NCBI GenBank assembly: GCA_944325965.1 | Contig: CALVCB010000012.1 | Location: 1 to 44,945, forward strand | Direction: 5' to 3' | DNA from: an uncultured Bacteroidales bacterium | GTDB lineage: Bacteria; Bacteroidota; Bacteroidia; Bacteroidales; UBA932 | DNA: 44,945 bases | Part shown: positions 18,316 to 26,124 of the stretch, piece by piece | Layout: every line of letters starts with the position of its first letter | How positions within the stretch are numbered: the first letter of the stretch is position 1 | Program-made: the position numbers and the translations under genes | The notes under the pieces: generated by a model | What the model saw: only the letters and a program-made list of their open reading frames with translations | What the model was told of the DNA's origin: nothing | Database searches by the model: none

Positions 18316-20244
18316 TTATTTCCTTTTGAATTCCACTACAAGCACCTGACGGGGGCCGATGACTGTGGAGCCGGAGACCGTGACAGGCTCGCCGGTGATG
18401 ACATTGCGGCCGTCATACAGGCCGTCGGCGATTTCTGCATAGTGCGACCACGGGATGTGCTTCTTGCCCCGGGAGTTGTTGATATAGACGAAGACGGCAT
18501 CGGTATCATTGTACCGGAAATATCCGTAGGTATTGTCCCTTGAAAGGAAGTGCATTGTCCTGCCGTTATGGATGACCTCCTTTCCCTTCCTCCACTGGAA
18601 GAGCTTCCGGGTAAAGTCGTGGAGGTCAGCGATCTGGCCTTCTGGCACAGGCTTGCCGTCGGTGTTCACCCCGGCTGCGGCACGGCCTTCGGCGGTGAAA
18701 AGGTCAAGCTCGTCTCCTTCCCAGCCGCCAGGGAAATCCACGCGGAGCCCGCCGTGCCCCTGGGAGCGGTCCCTGGAGACGAACATCATCTCGTCGCCGT
18801 AGAATATTTGCGGGATGCCGCGCATGGTGGCCATCATGGCCATGACGATCTTGTGGCGGTCAGGGTTGTGCTTCAGGACATCGCCGATACGGTCGGTATC
18901 ATGGTTGCCCGGGAAGATAAGCATCTTCGAAAGGTCGTGATACACAAAGTCATGCGAAAGGCAGTCATAGATCCGGGTCATGCCCTCTCCCCAGGCCTGT
19001 GAATCCGTTGGCACGGCCCGGCAGACGGCCTCCTGCAGAGGGAAGTCCATGATGGAAGGAAGATGGGAGTCGAAACCGTCCCTGTTGGCGTTTCCGCCCT
19101 GCCAGTAGGCAAGCTGAGGTATGGAGGAAGTCCAGCACTCCCCTACGATATTGAAATCCGGATATTCCTTCAGGACAGCGGCGCACCACCGGCTCATAGG
19201 CCCCTTTTCGTTGTAAGGATAGGTGTCGACGCGGAAGCCGTCCAGGCCGGCATACTCTGCCCACCATACGGCCCACTGCTGGAAATACTTCAGGACGAAC
19301 GGGTTGTCCAGGTTCATGTCCGGCATGGAAGGGACGAACCAGCCGCTTTCCTGGAGATTAAGGTCGTAGCTGGAGGCGTTCGGGTCCATGTTGGTGGAGA
19401 AGCAGACATTGGTGCCCGTGTACTCCGGAAAGACGTGGATCCAGTCCTTGAACGGGAGGTCATCCATCCACCAGTGCGCTGTCCCGCAATGGTTCGTCAC
19501 CACGTCCATGATGACCTTCAGTCCCTTCGCGTGCGCCCTGGAGACGAACTCGCGGTAAAGCCTGTTCGAGCCGAAACGAGGGTCGATATGGTAGTAGTCC
19601 GCGCAGGCGTACCCGTGGTATGAGCCCTCCGGCTCGTTGTCGAGCAGCAGAGGGGTGCACCATATAGCGGTCGCCCCGAGGTCGGAGATATAGTCCAGAT
19701 GGTCGATAATGCCCTGGATGTCACCCCCGTGCCGGCCGAAATACTCCTCCCGTGCGGGCTTCTCCGCAGTCTCGCGGGAGGCATCGTTCGACGGGTCCCC
19801 GTTGGCGAAGCGGTCTGGCATGATAAGATAGACCATGTCGGCCGTAGTGAAGCTCTTGCGCCCTGCGGAACCTTCCTCCCTCTGTGATATCCTGTACGGA
19901 TATTTGAAGATTTCAGTCCCGTCGGAGAACACGAGCCAGTAGTCCCCGGCCACCGCATCAGGAGCAACAATGACGTCTACGAAAAGGTAGTTGGGGCTGT
20001 CCCCCTTGTGTATCTGTTTGACCTTCACCCCACTGCCTCCCTCGACAGTGACATCGAAGGAAGATATTCCTTCTCCCTTGACCAGCAGCTGGAGCGGGGT
20101 CTTCATCCCCACCCACCAAGACAGCGGCTCCACGCGCTCTACCCTGTCCCCGGCGTCCGGGGTGGATGCGGGGTCGAAGATGACCGGGCCGCGGCAGGAA
20201 ACTATTCCGGCTATTGAAAGTGCCATTATGATTTTCTTTAGCAT
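18316..20244 (-). CDS. susA: GH13 neopullulanase/cyclomaltodextrinase, SusA-like, lipoprotein signal
   Basis: The ATG at 20244 is preferred because it gives a lipoprotein signal, MLKKIIMALSIAGIVSC with C17; an earlier in-frame ATG overlaps the stop of the preceding gene. The 642-residue protein has an N-terminal Ig-like domain (about 35-120, PLSWWVGMKTPLQLLVKG), characteristic of cyclomaltodextrinases and neopullulanases, then a GH13 barrel. Catalytic residues are D340 in DGFRVDTYPY, E369 in IVGECW, and D449 in FPGNHDTDR; region I is MDVVTNHCG. It should cut maltooligosaccharides or pullulan-type fragments in the periplasm. Bacteroides SusA is usually described as a soluble periplasmic enzyme, so the apparent lipobox is a small difference. 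Confidence 0.9.
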   Translation of the reverse strand: MLKKIIMALSIAGIVSCRGPVIFDPASTPDAGDRVERVEPLSWWVGMKTPLQLLVKGEGISSFDVTVEGGSGVKVKQIHKGDSPNYLFVDVIVAPDAVAGDYWLVFSDGTEIFKYPYRISQREEGSAGRKSFTTADMVYLIMPDRFANGDPSNDASRETAEKPAREEYFGRHGGDIQGIIDHLDYISDLGATAIWCTPLLLDNEPEGSYHGYACADYYHIDPRFGSNRLYREFVSRAHAKGLKVIMDVVTNHCGTAHWWMDDLPFKDWIHVFPEYTGTNVCFSTNMDPNASSYDLNLQESGWFVPSMPDMNLDNPFVLKYFQQWAVWWAEYAGLDGFRVDTYPYNEKGPMSRWCAAVLKEYPDFNIVGECWTSSIPQLAYWQGGNANRDGFDSHLPSIMDFPLQEAVCRAVPTDSQAWGEGMTRIYDCLSHDFVYHDLSKMLIFPGNHDTDRIGDVLKHNPDRHKIVMAMMATMRGIPQIFYGDEMMFVSRDRSQGHGGLRVDFPGGWEGDELDLFTAEGRAAAGVNTDGKPVPEGQIADLHDFTRKLFQWRKGKEVIHNGRTMHFLSRDNTYGYFRYNDTDAVFVYINNSRGKKHIPWSHYAEIADGLYDGRNVITGEPVTVSGSTVIGPRQVLVVEFKRK

Positions 20245-20273
20245 TACGGATATAAATTTAGTGTTATTGAACA

Positions 20274-22598
20274 TCATTGCAAATCAAAGACTACAGAGGA
20301 AAACCCCCCGAGCATCAGCTGCGAAGATACGCCACCGTCCTTGACTTTGGCCGTACCGAGAAGCGCTACAGGGGTGTCGAGGCTGTCGGTGAAGTCAAGG
20401 AGGACGGAACTGTCCCCGAAATTGTGCACCACCAGCATCTTCTGCCCTTCATAGACCATGTACCATGCGGCTATCTGGATGTAGTCGGCATTGCCGCTGC
20501 CATATACAGGATGCTTTTCCATAGTGCCCCGGGCCAGAGCCGGATAGGTATTGCGCAGACGTGTGAATGTCCTGTAGACATTGAGTATGGACCCCGCGTC
20601 CTCCTGCTGGGCCTCGACGGAGATGCCGGAAGTGAGCATATCCCTGTCCACCTTCCCGGAAAGGCTCCCGTCAGCGAGCGATGCCCCGCTCCTGTCCCAC
20701 ATTACAGGGGCGCGGACATACTCGTCACCTTCCGTCTTCGTACCCCAGTACCCGAGCTCCTCACCCTGGTATATATAAGGCGAGCCCTGGGCGGTGAGGA
20801 GGACGGCCGCGGCGAGCTTCATCTTCCCCTGATCGCAGCCGAGGTCGGAGCCGGTGCGGTCCTCGTCATGGTTTGACAGCTTGGTCGCCTCAATATAGTC
20901 CTGCCTGTACTGGCTATACAGAGACTGGTATCCCAGGATGTCATCCACGAAATAGCATCCGGTGCCGTTCTGGAGCGCCCATTTGAGCCTGTACCAGAAG
21001 GAGAATTCGAAAAACGCAGGAAGCCCGGCATAGTATGGAGCCACCTTGTCGGCTTCGTCAAGCATCTCTCCCACCATGTAGAAGTCGCCCTGTCCTCCGG
21101 CAGACTTGTAGGCCTGGTCCATCCTGTCGTAGAATTTCTTCAGAAAGACAGGGTTCTCGCTGCCCGACTGGTTGTGGTATATGTGCTTGACCGCATCGAG
21201 ACGGAAACCGTCTACGCCCATCTGTACCCATTTGTCGGCTGCCTCCGTCATGGCCTTGAATGCCGTGGACTGCTCCGCCCGGTCGGCCGCGCCGTAGTTC
21301 AGGTCAGCGAACGAGCCGGTCCAGAAATTAGAGTGATACATCAGCGGACGGGAGAAGCGTATGTCCTGCGGGTCGGAAGACGCATTAGACGTCAGGGTGA
21401 AAGGCTTGCCGAACTCAATTATGGAGTCACTGTCCTTTGCCCCGTACTTCGTTCCCGCAGCCCATGATGCAGACGAAGTGCGGACGAGGAAGCCCCAGTC
21501 AGACGAGAAGTCCAGCACTATCTCGTAAATACCGTTCCCTGCATCATTGAAGCGCCTTATCTCCTCCTCTCCGAAATAGAGGTATTTACCTCCGGGAGAG
21601 GTATCCCCGTTCAGTTCATCCGCAGCCTCGTCCGTCCTTGTCACCGTGACAGTAGGGGACGACGGGGAGCTCCAGTCCAGGACAAATTTCATGCGTCCCT
21701 CGGCACCGGCACCGGTCCCTGTAGCGAACCATTCGCTTGAGGAATAGCCGGACGGGCCCTCCGTGGCAATCTGCGGGATTTTCCCTGCTGCAATGTCCGC
21801 CTCCGGGTTTTCGGACAGGGCATAGAAGTCCCTATAGGGGCTTGATACCGAAGATACGGCGTCCAGGAACCACGGATGCTGCCGTGAAGTATGGTTCAGC
21901 ACATAGTCGAGATACACCTTTATACCATGCGAATGCGCATCGTCTATGAACCCCTTCAGGTCGCTCTCCGTACCGAAATCCGGGTTAACGGCACTGTAGT
22001 CCAGTACATCGTAACCGTGATACGAAGATGACGGGTGTATAGGAGAAAGCCAGACTGCTGAAACCCCCATTGCGTCCAGATAGTCTATCCTGTCCCTCAA
22101 CCCGGAAATATCGCCTATCCTGTCACCGTCCCCATCCGCAAAACTGTACACCAGGGCCTGATACGATATATCGGCCCTTTTCTGTCCGTCCCACGTGGAA
22201 GGCTCCGGCACTACAGTCTCGCCGTCGAAAGCAGCCATGGCCTCGTCGCCTTTCTGGCTCACGGTGAACTCCAGAGGGTCAGTACCTCCGGAAGTAAAAG
22301 TGAACACCGCAGACCTCTCATCACCCGTGTTCTTCTCTGCAGTGAATGTGATCACTGTTGAAGATATCCCGGAATACCTGTCCGCGCTGCACCACCCTCC
22401 GTTTTCTGGGGCGGTCAGGGTCCATGACCCGGCGGAGGTAGTCAGCGACACCTCGAGGGAACCGCCATCCATGCCGAACTCGATCGAGGCAGGAGAAACA
22501 TAGAACCTACTGGCGTCCAGATTTTCCTTTTCGCTGCAGGACAATGACAGGGCTATGCCCGAAAGCACTGCAAGAATATATAAGACAATACGTTTCAT
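20274..22598 (-). CDS. susG: Surface GH13 alpha-amylase, SusG-like, with N-terminal BACON domain
   Basis: This 774-residue lipoprotein (lipobox LSLSC, C21) should cut starch at the cell surface. Residues about 32-117 form a BACON-type domain (FYVSPASIEFGMDGGS to FTVSQKG). The GH13 barrel starts near 143. Catalytic residues D468 (DGFRLDAVKH), E511 (MVGEMLDEAD) and D578 (LSNHDEDRTG) each sit exactly 80 positions later than SusG D388, E431 and D498. A long insert in domain B at about 290-415 corresponds to the place of the CBM58 starch-binding module of SusG. The protein is therefore SusG with an extra N-terminal BACON module. It lies between the SusE/F-like gene, from which tandem hairpins separate it, and the SusA-like gene. 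Confidence 0.92.
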   Translation of the reverse strand: MKRIVLYILAVLSGIALSLSCSEKENLDASRFYVSPASIEFGMDGGSLEVSLTTSAGSWTLTAPENGGWCSADRYSGISSTVITFTAEKNTGDERSAVFTFTSGGTDPLEFTVSQKGDEAMAAFDGETVVPEPSTWDGQKRADISYQALVYSFADGDGDRIGDISGLRDRIDYLDAMGVSAVWLSPIHPSSSYHGYDVLDYSAVNPDFGTESDLKGFIDDAHSHGIKVYLDYVLNHTSRQHPWFLDAVSSVSSPYRDFYALSENPEADIAAGKIPQIATEGPSGYSSSEWFATGTGAGAEGRMKFVLDWSSPSSPTVTVTRTDEAADELNGDTSPGGKYLYFGEEEIRRFNDAGNGIYEIVLDFSSDWGFLVRTSSASWAAGTKYGAKDSDSIIEFGKPFTLTSNASSDPQDIRFSRPLMYHSNFWTGSFADLNYGAADRAEQSTAFKAMTEAADKWVQMGVDGFRLDAVKHIYHNQSGSENPVFLKKFYDRMDQAYKSAGGQGDFYMVGEMLDEADKVAPYYAGLPAFFEFSFWYRLKWALQNGTGCYFVDDILGYQSLYSQYRQDYIEATKLSNHDEDRTGSDLGCDQGKMKLAAAVLLTAQGSPYIYQGEELGYWGTKTEGDEYVRAPVMWDRSGASLADGSLSGKVDRDMLTSGISVEAQQEDAGSILNVYRTFTRLRNTYPALARGTMEKHPVYGSGNADYIQIAAWYMVYEGQKMLVVHNFGDSSVLLDFTDSLDTPVALLGTAKVKDGGVSSQLMLGGFSSVVFDLQ

Positions 22599-22623
22599 CC
22601 CGATATGTTTTTATTTTTCTGGC

Positions 22624-22678
22624 GGCATACGGACCGGCCAGGGTCCGTATGCCAATGTCGGTGTCCGCTCTGCGGACA
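22624..22678 (-). promoter_or_regulatory. Tandem RNA hairpins between the SusE/F-like and SusG-like genes
   Basis: On the minus-strand transcript, a 7-bp stem (TGTCCGC 22662-22668 with GCGGACA 22672-22678) is followed by a 12-bp perfect stem (GGCATACGGACC 22624-22635 with GGTCCGTATGCC 22642-22653, 6-base loop). They fill the 85-base gap after the SusE/F-like stop. The strand continues with an A-rich tract, not a T-run, so these look like 3'-end stabilisers or processing signals that could raise surface-binding proteins relative to the enzymes downstream. Confidence 0.75.
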
Positions 22679-22683
22679 TTCTG

Positions 22684-24498
22684 TTATTGCACATCAGCAG
22701 GGGTCTTCCCCTCTGTCATCACATACAATATGGAAGCTGCGAGATCGAAATATATGTCGTAGGTCCCGTCTTCGGTGACATTGACATTGTTCGATACGCT
22801 GGAAGTAATCACCGGAACGGCAGTATCGGGAGCGACGGTGCCTGCTGTCTCGAGACCGTAGTTCTTAGTGTCGTCCCAGGCATTGCCGAAACGGATCTTG
22901 AAGCCCTGTGACGAAGTGATTGAAACCCCTTTCCGCACCAGATATCCGCCTTCTTCCGTCATGGCATAGTCCCCGATGGTGCCCCAGTCGGTAATGTCGC
23001 CCACGACACCCCAGGTATCAGCCACATACTCAGGTTTCTGACCTGCAGGCATCACATAGGCAGTCAGGGTCGAAGGTATCACCCAGTAATCATAAGTGCC
23101 GGCTTCGGCGATAAGGGCATTCACGCAGTCGCTTGACGATATCCGGAAAGCCTGCCCGACGGTTACCGTGTACTTACTATCTGTCCCGGCAAGCGATGCT
23201 ACTGCCGAATGCCACTGACCGGTCTCGTCCTTGAAGCCGAACTCTGAACCCGCCGTGACTTCTGCAGCATACAGGACGTATGCGAAGGAATTGTTCCCTG
23301 TGCCTTCCATCAGATTATCACCCCAGTCCGGAGTAGCGGCAGTCTGCCCGTGCACCATCCATACCGGATCCGGTTCAGGTTCCTCCCCGCCGGAGGCACC
23401 TTCCTCAGTACCGTATGTATCGGCATTGAGGATTACGGACATGGCGTCAGCATTGTTCATGTCGAAATATATCCTGTAGTTCCCGGACACTCCGGCCGAA
23501 ATGGCCGCACCGTCCTTGACCACGGCGTTGAGTGCACCTCCGTATACGGTGTCGTCAGCCTTGAAGGTAATCTGGGATGACGCCATGAGTGTCGCATCGG
23601 CATAGAACCTCTGGGTACCGGTGTAGTATGTCATCGGGGTTTCTTGTCCATCCACTGTGAGAGTCATGGAGTCGAAGCTGAAATCCTTGGTCAGGACCAG
23701 AGTTTCAGTATTCAATGAGAAATGGTAATAACGGTAAACATTGTATCTCTTTATATTGGATGAAGTCCCGGCATTTACAAGCGTCACATTGTCCGTCTCG
23801 GCTCCAGGGGTGTCATCCGATCCCATTCCATAGTTGCCGTTCTGCCATTCAGTGTTGCCGGTTATCTTGAATTCGTTGGCATCATGGCTCTCCCCGAAAT
23901 CAATCAGTCCCTGGTAGACTCTACCGTCCTCGGCATAGTCATAGATGAACAGGGCGTTGTTGAAATTCCAGGATGGAGCAAAAGACCCTATCACATACAG
24001 CTTAGGATACTCCCTCTCCGCATAGTAAGGGACCACGGTAGCCGTAACCGCATTCGAGTACACGTCATAGGTCCCGTTGCTTCCTACAGGGCTGGACTCG
24101 CCCTTCCATGTGGCCATCACACGGAATTCCACAGAGGTCTCCACACCAGGGGTGCAGTCCATCCTTATAAGCAGCGGATTGACTGCGGAGGCGGCCACGG
24201 CCAGCTCCAGAGCCGGGGAGTCCACGCTCCCCACGCTCTGCTGGTTCTTGAAGTTGTTGCCTGCCAGATCCATATAGACGGTATAGCGGACAGGGACATC
24301 TATCCCGAATGAAGCCTCGCTGAACTTGAACGTGGCGAAACTGCCGCCCTCCGTCAGCGTATATGTCTCACTGCCCAGTGCCTCGAGCTCGGGGGCGGTG
24401 ACATTCTCCGGATCGTACTGGACAAAAGACTCCTCCACACACGACGAGAGGGTCAGAAGCGCCACTCCGGACATGATTGTTCCAAATATTCTTTTCAT
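22684..24498 (-). CDS. SusE/SusF-like starch-binding surface lipoprotein
   Basis: This 604-residue lipoprotein (MKRIFGTIMSGVALLTLSSC, C20) should bind starch on the outer face of the outer membrane. After the lipobox comes a SusE-type N-terminal Ig-like region (about 30-155, ending in VVPYYAEREYP). Next are repeated beta-rich modules of about 90-110 residues, each with a LYVIGSF or WGVVGDI type start and a YRIYFDM or YDIYFDL type end, as in the SusE and SusF binding modules. There are three or four modules, and a low-complexity EGASGGEEPEPDP linker near 370 divides them. One protein appears to stand in for separate SusE and SusF. It follows SusD closely in the operon. Binding residues (usually aromatic pairs) were not mapped. 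Confidence 0.85.
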   Translation of the reverse strand: MKRIFGTIMSGVALLTLSSCVEESFVQYDPENVTAPELEALGSETYTLTEGGSFATFKFSEASFGIDVPVRYTVYMDLAGNNFKNQQSVGSVDSPALELAVAASAVNPLLIRMDCTPGVETSVEFRVMATWKGESSPVGSNGTYDVYSNAVTATVVPYYAEREYPKLYVIGSFAPSWNFNNALFIYDYAEDGRVYQGLIDFGESHDANEFKITGNTEWQNGNYGMGSDDTPGAETDNVTLVNAGTSSNIKRYNVYRYYHFSLNTETLVLTKDFSFDSMTLTVDGQETPMTYYTGTQRFYADATLMASSQITFKADDTVYGGALNAVVKDGAAISAGVSGNYRIYFDMNNADAMSVILNADTYGTEEGASGGEEPEPDPVWMVHGQTAATPDWGDNLMEGTGNNSFAYVLYAAEVTAGSEFGFKDETGQWHSAVASLAGTDSKYTVTVGQAFRISSSDCVNALIAEAGTYDYWVIPSTLTAYVMPAGQKPEYVADTWGVVGDITDWGTIGDYAMTEEGGYLVRKGVSITSSQGFKIRFGNAWDDTKNYGLETAGTVAPDTAVPVITSSVSNNVNVTEDGTYDIYFDLAASILYVMTEGKTPADVQ

Positions 24499-24510
24499 AG
24501 CGATAATCTA

Positions 24511-26106
24511 TTAATATCCAGGATTTTGAGTAAGTTTACCATTGCTGTTTATCTCGTTTGACGGGATAGGCATGAGGTTGAACTTGGAATCCACGCCTGT
24601 TCCCATATAGACATTGCCTTTCCATCTCCACAGGTAGTCACCTGAGGTAAACTTCCCGAAACGGACCAGGTCGGAACGTCTCCAGCACTCCCAGTACAGC
24701 TCCCTGCCGCGCTCATCGAGCATCTCGTCAAGGGTGTATTCGGAATCCGTCAGGGCATCTATCCCGGACCTTTCACGGACTGCGTTCCATGCCTCCCTGG
24801 CCTCGGTCTCCGTGGCGGTAGTGGCGCCCCTGAGCACGGCCTCGGCAAGCATCAGGTATGCGTCGGCAGTACGGAACAGAGGGAAGTCTGTATCAGGAAA
24901 GGAAGGATCCTGCGCGGCCGTACCGTCGCTCCTGACATTGGTGAACTTGTATGAAGACCAGCCGGACTTGAAGTCGGCGATGTCCTCTATGTCGCGAGGA
25001 TAGTTCCCGCCAGGGCCGCCGCCCCAGAACAGGTTGCGCTCGTCGCCGCTCTCGAACAGGTCGAGGAATTCAGGGGTCACCATAGTGCCGCCCCAGCCGT
25101 CATTCACGCCCATATGGGTCCACCAGTCAGGGGACTGGCCTGCGATGGAGGCCTTGATGATGAAATTGGTGCCTCCGAAAGTGCGGATCTGCACACCGTC
25201 CTGCGGAATATTGAAAATAATCTCGTCGGTCCTGGTGTCATTGTCCGCCATGAAAAGATGGGTATATTCATCATGGAGGGCAGGATAGCTGTCCTTTATT
25301 TCCTTGCAGACGGTAGCGCAGGCGTCGAAATACGGTTTGGCCTGTGCGTCGTCTATCCCGAGATACACGGCGGCATTGAGGTTCAGCTTGGCCTGGAGCA
25401 TCATCACGAACCCTTCGTCGAGACGCCCGTAGACATTGCCACCGACAGGCTTGAGGTTACCCTCGTCCCTGAGGGCCTGGCACTCGCCGAACATCCACTC
25501 CAGCAGATCGGCACGGTTTATCTGCTCCGGCCCGACATCCCCTACAGGGTCGGTCTCGCGGGCGTTCGGCACATTACCGAACATATCTATCGCATGGTAG
25601 TAGCTGAGCATCCTGAGGGCCCTCGCCTCGGCGATATAGGTCTTCATGGTCCCGCTTTCAGCGAACTCCGAGGCCGTAGCCCTGCGGATGAACTCGTTGC
25701 ACAGTCCGATCTGGAAGTATATGCGGGAGAACATCGCTGTCACGAACACATCGGAAGATGTCCATGAGAGCCCGTGCAGGCTCCTGAGAGTCTGGTCGTT
25801 CCACGGGCACACCGCCTCATCGGTAGTATATTCGTTCAGATAGAAGAGGGCCCTCACGTACTGGCCGTAGCCGCCGTCTATACCTTCTATGTCAGGAGAG
25901 CCGTTCTCGCCGTCGGAAGAACTGACCGTAAGCCCGGCATAGCATTTGGCCAGCAGCTGGGCATAAGCATCCTCGCTGGTGAGCACATCGCCAGGGAGTG
26001 TCACCGTAGGGTCAATCGGCTCGACATTCAGGTCGCCCACACAGGAGGCCAGAGATCCGAGAATGAAGGCCGACACCGCCATAAGTATCAATTTGTATCT
26101 TGTCAT
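24511..26106 (-). CDS. susD: SusD-family starch-binding lipoprotein of the Sus-like operon
   Basis: This 531-residue outer-membrane lipoprotein should form the lid of the SusC channel and bind substrate. The ATG at 26106 gives a good signal, ending SLASC with C22; an ATG five codons earlier is less likely. Features of the family include NVEPIDPTV just after the cysteine, an alpha-helical TPR-like scaffold (AEARALRMLSYYHAIDMFG near residues 140-160), and the C-terminal RGRELYWECWRRSDLVRFG signature, ending in IPSNEINSNGKLTQNPGY. It sits 18 bases after SusC, as usual for the pair. The symbol reflects the operon context; direct starch specificity is inferred from neighbours. Confidence 0.92.
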   Translation of the reverse strand: MTRYKLILMAVSAFILGSLASCVGDLNVEPIDPTVTLPGDVLTSEDAYAQLLAKCYAGLTVSSSDGENGSPDIEGIDGGYGQYVRALFYLNEYTTDEAVCPWNDQTLRSLHGLSWTSSDVFVTAMFSRIYFQIGLCNEFIRRATASEFAESGTMKTYIAEARALRMLSYYHAIDMFGNVPNARETDPVGDVGPEQINRADLLEWMFGECQALRDEGNLKPVGGNVYGRLDEGFVMMLQAKLNLNAAVYLGIDDAQAKPYFDACATVCKEIKDSYPALHDEYTHLFMADNDTRTDEIIFNIPQDGVQIRTFGGTNFIIKASIAGQSPDWWTHMGVNDGWGGTMVTPEFLDLFESGDERNLFWGGGPGGNYPRDIEDIADFKSGWSSYKFTNVRSDGTAAQDPSFPDTDFPLFRTADAYLMLAEAVLRGATTATETEAREAWNAVRERSGIDALTDSEYTLDEMLDERGRELYWECWRRSDLVRFGKFTSGDYLWRWKGNVYMGTGVDSKFNLMPIPSNEINSNGKLTQNPGY

Positions 26107-26124
26107 AAACCTATCCTCCAATTT

